64,000 nt of DNA from Streptomyces cupreus (GTDB taxonomy: Bacteria; Actinomycetota; Actinomycetes; Streptomycetales; Streptomycetaceae), in the NCBI RefSeq assembly GCF_014257025.1, contig NZ_JACMSF010000048.1, positions 1 to 64,000 of the forward strand, in the 5' to 3' direction. The position numbers were made by a program, and so were the translations under genes. Under the pieces are notes generated by a model, which did not search any database, was not told the origin of the DNA, and worked only from the letters and a program-made list of their open reading frames with translations. Position 1 is the stretch's first letter, and the number at the start of each line of letters is the position of its first letter. This document shows, one piece after another, positions 27,108-35,045 of the stretch.

Positions 27108-28022
27108 ATGGCAATGGCAATCGCGTTCTCCGAATACGGAGGTCCCGAAGTTCTGAGCCCGCTGGAGATTGCCGAACCGGTCGCGGGACCCGGCGAGGTA
27201 CGCGTCCGGGTGCGCGCCGCCGGGGTCAACCCGGTCGATGTGAAGCTGCGGCGCGGAGACTTCGCGGGCATGGTTCCCGTCACGTTCCCGCAGCGGCTCG
27301 GCAATGAGTTCGCCGGGGTGATCGACCAGGTCGGCGCGGACGTCAGCGCCTTCGCCGAGGGGGACGAGGTGCTCGGCTTCACGGCGATGGCGGCCTACGC
27401 CGAGGTCCTGACGGTCCCCGCCGACTCGGTCACCGCCAAACCGGACGCCCTGCCCTGGGAGGTGGCTGGCGCGCTCTCCGCCGTCGGCCAAACCGCCGCC
27501 AACGCGCTGCGGGAGCTGAAGGTCGGGGCCGGCGAGACCCTGCTGGTGCACGCCGCCGCCGGCGGAGTCGGCACCGTCGCGGTGCAGCTCGCCCGACGCC
27601 TCGGCGCGCGGGTCATCGGCACGGCGAGCGAGCGCAACCACGACTATCTGCGTTCCCTGGGAGCGGAACCCGTCCGCTACGGCGCCGGACTCGTCGAGCG
27701 GGTGCGGGCGCTGGCCCCCGGAGGCGTGGACGTCGTCCTCGACGCGGTCGGCGGTGAAGCCGTGGACGCGTCCCTGGAACTCGTCGCCGACCGCGCCCGG
27801 ATCGGCACCACGGTGGACCAGAAGGCGGCCGACGAGCACGGCATCGTACGGCTGCGGGGCGCACGCTCCGCCGAGCTCCTCGCCGAGCTGGCCGGCCTCG
27901 CCGCCGGTGGCGAGCTGGTGCTGCCCATCGCCGCCGCCCATCCGCTCACAGCGGCCGCCGAGGCGCACCGCGAGGTCGAGACCGGCCATGTGCGCGGCAA
28001 GGTGGTGCTCACCACGGGCTGA
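27108..28022 (+). CDS. NADPH:quinone/enoyl oxidoreductase (zinc-free MDR family)
   Basis: 304 residues; GGGAGGAAAACCAC precedes the ATG. It belongs to the medium-chain quinone-reductase-like family: GGPEVL near the start, AAGVNPVDVKLRRG, GNEFAGVI, and the NADPH site HAAAGGVGTVAVQLARRLGA. No structural-zinc cysteines are seen. Relatives in aromatic clusters reduce quinones or act as enoyl reductases (for example ActVI-ORF2). It is likely a tailoring step on the quinoid core. Confidence 0.85.
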   Translation: MAMAIAFSEYGGPEVLSPLEIAEPVAGPGEVRVRVRAAGVNPVDVKLRRGDFAGMVPVTFPQRLGNEFAGVIDQVGADVSAFAEGDEVLGFTAMAAYAEVLTVPADSVTAKPDALPWEVAGALSAVGQTAANALRELKVGAGETLLVHAAAGGVGTVAVQLARRLGARVIGTASERNHDYLRSLGAEPVRYGAGLVERVRALAPGGVDVVLDAVGGEAVDASLELVADRARIGTTVDQKAADEHGIVRLRGARSAELLAELAGLAAGGELVLPIAAAHPLTAAAEAHREVETGHVRGKVVLTTG

Positions 28023-28060
28023 CCGCCCGACGGCGGGGAGGGCGCCGGGTTCCGGTGTCC

Positions 28061-29023
28061 TCACCCGCCGTGCCGTCGCCGCTCGGCGAACTCCTTCGCC
28101 CGCGCCAGCACTTCCCGGCTGCTGGTGCTCAGCGCCTGCTCGGTGAAGGCACGGGCCTGCGTCACGTCCGCACCTTCGCCCAGCACCTTCGCGATACCGG
28201 ACTCCGAGAGGACCACGGTGTGCCGGGAGACGACGAGCGCCCCGTCCCCGTCCCCGGTCACGGTGTAACTGCCGGTGTGCACGGCGGCCAGCGGCGGCAC
28301 GAGGAGATGCCGGTACACGATCCGGTCCGGCGGGAAGCACACGCGGACGACCTTGGAAGGGTGGTCCACACCGCGTTCGGTATGGGTGACCCAGTCCAGC
28401 AACTGCACATTGTCGCCGCCCTCGCGCGCGTCCACCGACACGATGTGCGCAATGCGCTCGGGCCAGGACGCGGCGTCGGCCAGGAACTCGTACACGTCCG
28501 CGACCGATCCGTCGACGCGCGCCGTGTCCTCTATCTCGGTCACCAACCGCTCGTCGGCGGCCTCCCGTTCGGCGGCCTCCTTGAGCGCGGCGAGCTCGGC
28601 GGTGCTGTTGCGGTCCAGGGTCTCGGCGATGAAGTCCAGGACGTCCGGCTCGGCGGAGGCCGGGCGGCAGTCGTGCAGCAGCCGTACCAGGCACGCTCGC
28701 TCCGAGACCGGCTCGACGATCCATGAGCCGCCCATGTCGGCGACCGGTGCCTGGGTGGTCTCCTGCCGGTAGTCGACCCGCAGGTCGTCGGGGCGCAGGG
28801 TGCGCAGCGCCACCCAGGGGAACACCCGGTCGCCCGAGGTCAGCCAGACGCCGACGCGTTCGTTCATGCCGTCGCCCGAGAAGCGTTCCATGTGGACGAT
28901 GTTCGGGAAGAGCCGGGGCCCGTGGGTGACGTCGGAGAGCAGTCGGTACACCAGCTCGGCCGGCGCGGCGACCTCGGCCCGGTGCTCCACCTCGTGCACC
29001 TCGGTCTTCGCGGGGGCGCTCAT
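28061..29023 (-). CDS. Didomain aromatase/cyclase (SRPBCC/START type), second copy
   Basis: 320 residues, two START-like domains, first-domain landmarks VEHRAEVAAPAELVYRLLSDV and LRVDYRQE, second-domain VYEFLADAASWPERIAHIVSVDA. It is homologous to, but clearly different from, the copy at 15883-16827. Its ATG overlaps the epimerase stop (ATGA) and it is co-transcribed with rmlA and the epimerase. Two didomain cyclases in one cluster imply separate ring-closure steps, or that this copy acts on a different ring. Confidence 0.9.
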   Translation of the reverse strand: MSAPAKTEVHEVEHRAEVAAPAELVYRLLSDVTHGPRLFPNIVHMERFSGDGMNERVGVWLTSGDRVFPWVALRTLRPDDLRVDYRQETTQAPVADMGGSWIVEPVSERACLVRLLHDCRPASAEPDVLDFIAETLDRNSTAELAALKEAAEREAADERLVTEIEDTARVDGSVADVYEFLADAASWPERIAHIVSVDAREGGDNVQLLDWVTHTERGVDHPSKVVRVCFPPDRIVYRHLLVPPLAAVHTGSYTVTGDGDGALVVSRHTVVLSESGIAKVLGEGADVTQARAFTEQALSTSSREVLARAKEFAERRRHGG

Positions 29024-29643
29024 GCGGGTGCTCCCTTCACGGCCTTCGCGTCCAGGGACGCGGTGAAGCGTCGGCACACGTCGTAGTCCGGCAACAGGCC
29101 TTCCTGGCCGAGCTGTTTCAGGGTCGGCGCACCGGCGTCGCGCTCGGACAGCAGCGGCTCGCCGAGCGCCGGCCAGTCGATGTCCAGGTCGGGGTCCATG
29201 GGGTGCACGGCGCGTTCCCGCTCGGGGGCGTAGACCGCGGAGCAGAGGTAGGCGACGGTGGCCGACTCGGTCAGCGCGCAGTAGCCGTGTCCCAGACCCT
29301 CCGAGATGTACACCGCCTTGCGGGTGTCACCGTCCAGCCGGACCGCCTCCCATCGCCCGAAGGTCGGTGAGCCCTCCCGCATGTCGACGATCACGTCGAG
29401 GACCGCTCCGGCCGGGCAGGTCACGAACTTGGCCTGGCCGGGCGGCACATCGGCGAAGTGGATGCCGCGCACCACGCCCAGCGAGGAGACCGCGAGGTTC
29501 GCCTGCCGCAGGTCCAGCGGATGCCCCACCGACTCGGCGAGCCGGTCGAAGCGGTACCACTCCATGAACCGGCCCCGGGCGTCCAGGTGCTGCTGGGGAG
29601 TCACCTCCCACAGACCCTCGATCGACAGAGCTCTGATCTGCAC
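29020..29643 (-). CDS. NDP-4-keto-6-deoxyglucose 3,5- (or 5-) epimerase
   Basis: 207 residues, cupin fold of the RmlC family. Landmarks: ARGRFMEWYR, the catalytic-His strand GVVRGIHFADVPPGQAKFV, and GHGYCALTESATVAYLCS. GTG 29643 follows AGGAGG. Its presence points to an L-configured sugar. It lies between rmlA (8 bases upstream) and the second aromatase/cyclase (overlapping). Confidence 0.92.
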   Translation of the reverse strand: MQIRALSIEGLWEVTPQQHLDARGRFMEWYRFDRLAESVGHPLDLRQANLAVSSLGVVRGIHFADVPPGQAKFVTCPAGAVLDVIVDMREGSPTFGRWEAVRLDGDTRKAVYISEGLGHGYCALTESATVAYLCSAVYAPERERAVHPMDPDLDIDWPALGEPLLSERDAGAPTLKQLGQEGLLPDYDVCRRFTASLDAKAVKGAPA

Positions 29644-29651
29644 GGTGCCTC

Positions 29652-30569
29652 CTACTGGTCGGCTGTGGCAGGGGGAGCGGCGGCACCGGGGGCGTCGAAC
29701 GGGGCGGTCGGCCGGAGGAGTTCGAGCAGATACGCGCCGTATCCGCTCTGCAGGAGCGGCTCGGCGAGCTCGGCGAGCCGCTCGTCGTCGATGAGCCCGG
29801 CACGCCAGGCGGCCTCCTCCACACAGCCGATCATCAGCCGCTGCCGCGCCTCCAGGACGCGGACGAACTCGCCCGCCTCCACGAGGGAGGTGAAGGTGCC
29901 CGTGTCAAGCCAGGCGGTGCCCCGCTCCAGCACGGTGACATGCAGTCGGCCGCGCCGGATGTACTCCGCGTTGACGTCGGAGATCTCCAGCTCGCCCCGG
30001 GCGGAGGGGCGCAGCTTGCGGGCGATGTCGACGACGTCGTTGTCGTAGAAGTACAACCCCGGTACCGCGTAAGGGGACTTGGGCTGCTTCGGCTTCTCCT
30101 CGATGGAGGTCACCCTGCCCTGGTCGTCGAACTCGATCACTCCGTACGCGGTGGGGTCCTTCACCTGGTGGGCGAAGATCCAGCCGCCCGTGATGTCCCG
30201 CCTGGCCCGCAACTGTGTGCCGAGTCCGACGCCGTGGAAGATGTTGTCGCCGAGGATCAGGGCGACCGGGTCGTCGCCGATGAACTCGGCCCCGATCAGG
30301 AAGGCCTGCGCGATCCCTTCGGGGCGGTCCTGAGTGGCGTACTCCAGCCGGAGCCCCCATTGCGAACCGTCGCCCAGAAGCCGCTGGAACTGTTCCTTCT
30401 CATGGGGCGTCGTGATGATCAGTATCTCCTGAACACCCGCATTGATGAGGGTGGTCAACGGGTAATAGATCATCGGTTTGTTGAACACTGGCATGAGCTG
30501 CTTGGAAACCGCTTGGGTGAGGGGCCTTAAACGCGATCCCGTACCACCGGCGAGAAGTATGCCGCGCAT
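29652..30569 (-). CDS. rmlA: Glucose-1-phosphate thymidylyltransferase
   Basis: 305 residues. The nucleotidyltransferase signature GGTGSRLRPLT is at the start; LILGDNIFHG and the EKP motif (EEKPKQPKSPY) follow. It makes dTDP-glucose, the first step of the deoxysugar pathway. ATG 30569 is chosen because the family begins at MRGILLAGG; ATG 30581 is a possible alternative and neither has a strong ribosome site. Codon 14 is TTA (30528-30530), so expression may depend on the bldA tRNA. It is divergent from rmlB. Confidence 0.93.
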   Translation of the reverse strand: MRGILLAGGTGSRLRPLTQAVSKQLMPVFNKPMIYYPLTTLINAGVQEILIITTPHEKEQFQRLLGDGSQWGLRLEYATQDRPEGIAQAFLIGAEFIGDDPVALILGDNIFHGVGLGTQLRARRDITGGWIFAHQVKDPTAYGVIEFDDQGRVTSIEEKPKQPKSPYAVPGLYFYDNDVVDIARKLRPSARGELEISDVNAEYIRRGRLHVTVLERGTAWLDTGTFTSLVEAGEFVRVLEARQRLMIGCVEEAAWRAGLIDDERLAELAEPLLQSGYGAYLLELLRPTAPFDAPGAAAPPATADQ

Positions 30570-30683
30570 ATTCGGCAGCATAAGCGCAAGCAACTGCCGC
30601 GGTACACAAGCCCACAGCAGATGTCCACTGCTGCCCGAGCCCAGCACCACTGCACATTGAGCCGGTGACAGCAGTCTCCGGAC

Positions 30684-31673
30684 ATGAGGATTCTCGTGAC
30701 CGGCGGCGCCGGTTTCATCGGCTCCCATTTCGTGCGAAATTTGCTCTCGGGGCGATTTCCAAAGATCCCGGATCCGAAAGTCACCGTACTGGACGCGCTC
30801 ACCTACTCGGGCACGCTCACCAATCTGAAGGCGGTGGCGGATCATCCCCGATTCACCTTCGTCCAGGGCGACATCCGGGACGTGGAACTGGTCGACTCCG
30901 TCCTGCCCGGCCATGACGCGGTGGTGCACTTCGCCGCCGAGTCCCACGTCGACCGCTCGATCCACGGGGCGCTGCCCTTCGTCACGACGAACGTGACCGG
31001 CACATCCGTCCTGCTCGACGCCGCGCGCACCCATCGGCTCGGCCGCTTCGTGCACGTCTCCACCGACGAGGTGTACGGCTCCATCCCGACCGGCTCCTGG
31101 AGCGAGGACCAGCCGCTGGCCCCCAACTCGCCCTACGCCGCGAGCAAGGCCGGCTCGGATCTGCTGGCGCTCGCCAACCATCGCACCCACGGTCTGGACG
31201 TCGTGGTGACCCGGTGCTCCAACAACTATGGGCCGCACCAGTTCCCGGAGAAGGTCATCCCCCTCTTCGTGACCCGGCTGCTGGCCGGGCAGGACGTTCC
31301 GCTCTACGGCGACGGCGGCAACGTACGCGACTGGCTGCACGTCGACGACCACTGCGCCGGCATCGAACTGGTGCTGCGCGGCGGCCGGGCCGGGGAGGTC
31401 TACCACATCGGCGGTGGCACCGAACTGACCAACCGTGAGCTGACCGGTCGGCTGCTTCAGGCCTGCGGCGTGAGCTGGGATCGGGTGCGCCCGGTCGAGG
31501 ACCGCAAAGGGCACGACCGGCGGTACTCGCTCGGCATCGACAAGATCCAGGACGAGCTGGGCTACCGGCCCTCGATCCCCTTCGATCAGGGGCTGGCCGC
31601 CACTGTCACCTGGTACCGGGACAATCCGTCCTGGTGGGAGCCGCTGCTCGACCGCGCCGCGCTCACCGTGTGA
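30684..31673 (+). CDS. rmlB: dTDP-glucose 4,6-dehydratase
   Basis: 329 residues. TGGAGFIGSHFVRN binds NAD, HFAAESHVDRSI is family-specific, Thr-Asp-Glu of STDEVYG and Tyr-Lys of YAASK are the catalytic residues. It converts dTDP-glucose to dTDP-4-keto-6-deoxyglucose. It shares a 114-bp divergent promoter region with rmlA and ends at a strong hairpin. Confidence 0.95.
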   Translation: MRILVTGGAGFIGSHFVRNLLSGRFPKIPDPKVTVLDALTYSGTLTNLKAVADHPRFTFVQGDIRDVELVDSVLPGHDAVVHFAAESHVDRSIHGALPFVTTNVTGTSVLLDAARTHRLGRFVHVSTDEVYGSIPTGSWSEDQPLAPNSPYAASKAGSDLLALANHRTHGLDVVVTRCSNNYGPHQFPEKVIPLFVTRLLAGQDVPLYGDGGNVRDWLHVDDHCAGIELVLRGGRAGEVYHIGGGTELTNRELTGRLLQACGVSWDRVRPVEDRKGHDRRYSLGIDKIQDELGYRPSIPFDQGLAATVTWYRDNPSWWEPLLDRAALTV

Positions 31674-31675
31674 GA

Positions 31676-31722
31676 GGGCCGTGCCGTCTCGGGAGGCCGC
31701 CGGGCCCGGGACGGCACGGCCC
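31676..31722. terminator. Terminator hairpin between converging genes
   Basis: GGGCCGTGCCGTC ... GACGGCACGGCCC: perfect 13-bp arms, 21-base spacer, directly after the rmlB stop and before the stop of the luciferase-like monooxygenase. Confidence 0.75.
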
Positions 31723-31725
31723 CGA

Positions 31726-32790
31726 TCAGGCTGCCTGGAGCGGGAACAGCCCGGGCAGCACCTTCTCGGCGAGCAGACGCAGCGTGGTGGCCGCGTCCTC
31801 GTAGGACAGATGGCCCGAGTGGACGCCCAGGCTGAGGGTGACGTCGTCGCCGTACCACCCGGCGATGGTCTCCAACTGGTCCCGCACCGAGTCCGGCGTG
31901 CCGACCAGCAGCTTGTTCTCGTCCACCTTGGTCTCGAAGTCGGCGCCCTTGGACAGCTTCTCGGCCAGCTTGCCGTAGCCGGGATACGCCTCGCTCGACA
32001 CCTTCCGCCAGGACTCGACCGCGGCCCGGAACGACACCGTGTTGGCCTCGTCGTCCGCCCGCCCGGCCTTGCGCGCCCGCTCGGCGTCCTCGCTCACCAC
32101 GGTCGGATAGCTGAGGTGGATCCGCGGCGAATCCGTGCCCGCCCACTCCGCGCGGAACAGACCCAGCCGCTCCTCAAGTCCCTCCCGGGACATGGCGTTC
32201 GGCACCGTCTGCAGATGGTGGCCGCGGCGGGCGGCGTCGGCGACGGAGTCCAGGCTCTGCGCGGTGGTCACGAAGACGGGCGGATGCGGCTGCTGCACGG
32301 GCCTCGGCAGCAGGGTCACGGGGCCGAACTTGTGGAACTCCCCGTCCCACACCACGTTCTCCTCCGCCCACAGCTTCTGAATGGCCGCCACATTCTCGGT
32401 GAAGCGCCTGCGGCTTTCGTCGAGCGGAATGCCGAACGCCTCGAACTCGTCGGGCAGGAAAGCCCGGCCGAAAGCCGCGTCGAGCCGCCCCTGAGAGAGA
32501 TTGTCCAGCATGGCGAGTTTCCCGGCCAGTTTCACCGGGTGCTGGAACGCCGGAATGGTGGCGCTGGTGCCGAGCCTGATCCGCCGGGTCCGGCCCGCCG
32601 CCGCGGCGAGGAATGTCGTGGCGTCGGGACTGTATCCGCCGTAGGTGAAGAAGTAGTGCTCGACTATCTTGACGTGGTCGTAGCCCAGTTCCTCCGCCAG
32701 GTCGACGAGCCGCAGGCATTCGTCGAAATACTGGTCGGCCGGCTTGTCGGCCGGACCCACTGTGGGGAAGAAGACGATTCCGATACGCAT
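31726..32790 (-). CDS. Luciferase-like (LLM class) flavin monooxygenase
   Basis: 354 residues; ATG 32790 follows ACAGGAG. The TIM-barrel signature parts are MRIGIVFF, the YDHVKIVEHYF strand with its His, RIRLGTSATIPAFQHP, and LSQGRLDAAFGRAF. Such enzymes use FMNH2 or F420 and perform hydroxylations, Baeyer-Villiger-type steps or reductions. No reductase partner is adjacent. It starts 49 bases from the end of the NTF2-like gene on the same strand and probably shares its transcript. Confidence 0.85.
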   Translation of the reverse strand: MRIGIVFFPTVGPADKPADQYFDECLRLVDLAEELGYDHVKIVEHYFFTYGGYSPDATTFLAAAAGRTRRIRLGTSATIPAFQHPVKLAGKLAMLDNLSQGRLDAAFGRAFLPDEFEAFGIPLDESRRRFTENVAAIQKLWAEENVVWDGEFHKFGPVTLLPRPVQQPHPPVFVTTAQSLDSVADAARRGHHLQTVPNAMSREGLEERLGLFRAEWAGTDSPRIHLSYPTVVSEDAERARKAGRADDEANTVSFRAAVESWRKVSSEAYPGYGKLAEKLSKGADFETKVDENKLLVGTPDSVRDQLETIAGWYGDDVTLSLGVHSGHLSYEDAATTLRLLAEKVLPGLFPLQAA

Positions 32791-32839
32791 GTCCACTCCT
32801 GTCGCATGAGACCGGCCGGAGCCGGGCCGGGCCACGAAT

Positions 32840-33304
32840 TCAGTGTTCCAACGCGTCGATACCGATGTGCCGGTGGCGGATGAGCCAGTGGTCGCCCTCC
32901 CGTACCAGCACATCCCGGCAGACCACGTGGGCGAAGATGTCCGGCCGCTGTCCCCGGGGCGCCCGCATCGCCAGTGAGTAGTACTGGGCGCGCAGCGTTC
33001 CGTCCGGCAGCGGGGTGACGGCCAGGTTGCTCATCCAGTGCCGCATGACGGTGCCCGCCTCGGCGAGCTCCGCCGTGCGCTTGGTGATCGAGGCGCGAAT
33101 GGCCTCCCGGCCGCGCAGTGCGTCGGTGCGCCCCGGCTCCTCGAAGACCGCGTCCTCGGTGTAGGCGTCGGCCCAGGCGTCCGGCTCACGGTCGTCCATC
33201 AGCGCCATGTGCCAGGCGTAGAACTGGGTGATCTCCGCGTACAGACCGGGATCGGCGAACGGACCCGTACGCGGCGGAGTGGTCTCTCCCTGCAACTCGG
33301 TCAC
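32840..33304 (-). CDS. NTF2/SnoaL-like protein, second copy
   Basis: 154 residues. The core FYAWHMALMDDREPDAWADAY and HWLIRHRHI align with the protein at 22479-22892, but this one has an extra ~20-residue N-terminus. GTG 33304 overlaps the stop of the upstream acyl-CoA-dehydrogenase-like monooxygenase (GTGA), so the two are translated together and probably function together, perhaps as hydroxylase and partner or cyclase. The exact reaction is not known. Confidence 0.78.
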   Translation of the reverse strand: MTELQGETTPPRTGPFADPGLYAEITQFYAWHMALMDDREPDAWADAYTEDAVFEEPGRTDALRGREAIRASITKRTAELAEAGTVMRHWMSNLAVTPLPDGTLRAQYYSLAMRAPRGQRPDIFAHVVCRDVLVREGDHWLIRHRHIGIDALEH

Positions 33305-34476
33305 CTCTTCTGTTGGGTTCGGTGGTGGTGCTCGGGAAGTTCGTCGCCCGCCCGCAGCAGTTGACCGCCGTAGGCGCTGCCCGCGGTCTCGAAGCGCAGG
33401 GCGGCATGGCTCGCCACGCAGTGCACGTCGCGCCAGATGCGCTGGAGCGGATCGTCCTGGGCCTGTGCGCCGGAGCCGGCCGAGCGGAACAGCCGTTCCA
33501 CCGCGTCGACCAGTTGGTCCGCGGCCAGCGCGCAGTCCCTCGGCGCCCGGGCCCGCTCGCCCTCGCCGCCGAAACCCTCGTCGCCCGTACGCGCCGCCCG
33601 GCGCAGCAGCAGGGCCGCGCTCTCGATCTCCCCCTCGGCCCGGGCCAGCACGCCTTGCACCGACGGGTTGTCCCTGGGCGCGCCCTTGCCGTTCTGGCCG
33701 GGCTTGCCCGCCATCCGCGCCGACCAGGTCCGCACGGCCGCCCGCGCCGCGCCGAGTGCGGGGGCGGCGAACAGCGGGCCGCTGACCGCGCGCAGCGGGG
33801 CGGTGTGGCACCTCGCGTCGGAGCCGACGGCACGCCCCCGCAGGATGTCGTCCCGCGCGACGGACCGGTGCTCGGGGACGAACACCCCTTCCGCGATCAG
33901 CGTGTTGCTGCCGGTTGCCCGCATCCCGACGTTGAACCAGGTGTCCGCCACCCGGTAGTCGCGGCGCGGCACGGCGAGGAACAGTGCGGTCTCCCGCTCC
34001 CGCAGCGGCGCGAGCGCGCACACCAGCGTCCAGTCGGCGAAGTCCACGCCGCTGACCAGCGGCCACTCGCCGGTGAGCCGCCAGCCGCCGGGGACGGGAG
34101 CCGCCCGCCCGGTGGGGTTGAGCGCTCCCACGACGACGGTGTCGGCGCCGCCGGACCACAGCTCGCCCTGTCCTTCCTCCGGCAGACAGACGCCCATCCG
34201 GGCGGCGCCGGAGGTGACCGTGGCGATCCAGGCGGCCGAGGTGCAGCCCTCGCCCACCGTGGACACCGTGTCCAGCAGCTCCTCGAAACCGCCGGCCCGC
34301 CCGCCCCAGCGGACCGGCACGAAATGCCGGGCGAACCCCGCCGCGACCAGGGCCTCCACCACCTCGCCCGGCAGCCTTCGGGCGAGGTCCGCGTCCGCGG
34401 CGTGCCTGGCGGCCAGTTCGGCGGCCTCCCTGACCTCGGCGGACGTGTCGGTGGGGGTGAGTAACGAGCCGGACAT
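33301..34476 (-). CDS. Acyl-CoA dehydrogenase-fold flavin-dependent monooxygenase
   Basis: 391 residues; ATG 34476 follows GAGGAGG. The pattern REAAELAARHAADADLARRLP at the start, FVPVRWGGRAGGFEEL, and GGWRLTGEWPLVSG resemble group D two-component monooxygenases (ActVA-ORF5, HsaA type) rather than true dehydrogenases; no catalytic glutamate was identified. These hydroxylate aromatic rings using reduced flavin from a separate reductase. The operon continues with an NTF2-like protein and the luciferase-like monooxygenase, giving three likely oxidative tailoring proteins together. Confidence 0.82.
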   Translation of the reverse strand: MSGSLLTPTDTSAEVREAAELAARHAADADLARRLPGEVVEALVAAGFARHFVPVRWGGRAGGFEELLDTVSTVGEGCTSAAWIATVTSGAARMGVCLPEEGQGELWSGGADTVVVGALNPTGRAAPVPGGWRLTGEWPLVSGVDFADWTLVCALAPLRERETALFLAVPRRDYRVADTWFNVGMRATGSNTLIAEGVFVPEHRSVARDDILRGRAVGSDARCHTAPLRAVSGPLFAAPALGAARAAVRTWSARMAGKPGQNGKGAPRDNPSVQGVLARAEGEIESAALLLRRAARTGDEGFGGEGERARAPRDCALAADQLVDAVERLFRSAGSGAQAQDDPLQRIWRDVHCVASHAALRFETAGSAYGGQLLRAGDELPEHHHRTQQKR

Positions 34477-35045
34477 GGACGCTGCCTCCTCGCCGCGGGA
34501 CGTTGGCGTGCCGCGACTCAACCTTGTTCAACGGGCTGGAGGGGGCCTTGAGGATCGGTGACGTCGAGAGTGCGCCTCGATGACCCGCCACCGGCCGAGG
34601 GCCCAACTCGCCCAGGTTTCAAGGTGGTTGAAGTGGCAAGGGTATGGGTCCCGAACGCGGTTCGGGCCCCTGAGCGCTGTCCGCCGGGCCCGTGCTGAAG
34701 CGCGGCTCGGTCGGATCTCGGCCCCGCCCTGCCCCTCGATGGAGATCGAAGAGGGGTTCGATCGCGGCCGAGTTGCGAGTTTCGGGAATCTGTTCTGATC
34801 CGGACGGCAGGGCTCCGAGCGATACTTGCCAAGTTCAGCGCGGGTGCGGTGGCCGATCGCGGACAGGATCCGACCGGATCGGTTCCTCAACACATCATGA
34901 ATTACCGGTACCGCGACGCCATCTTCCCTCGTTAGGATGCAGTCGCAGGCACCCGGCACCCGTCTGGGGGTCGAGGAGAGGTCATGCGTTCCTTGAGCGT
35001 CGGCCGTTAGCTTCGCGCCATTGAGTCGAACGGGGGCGGTTCGAA
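34477..35045. promoter_or_regulatory. Divergent promoter region with SARP-like repeats, no gene seen
   Basis: 569 bases without a convincing gene, between the monooxygenase operon (minus) and the acyl-AMP ligase (plus). Near the minus-strand gene, TTGA repeats with a 10-base period lie at 34517-34531, 41 bases from its start. TGGAGGG-GGCC-TTGAGGA (34537-34554) matches the 11-bp repeat pattern seen elsewhere. TTTCAAGGTGGTTGAAG lies at about 34617-34633. The right half is less GC-rich and probably holds the promoter of the acyl-AMP ligase. Confidence 0.5.
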
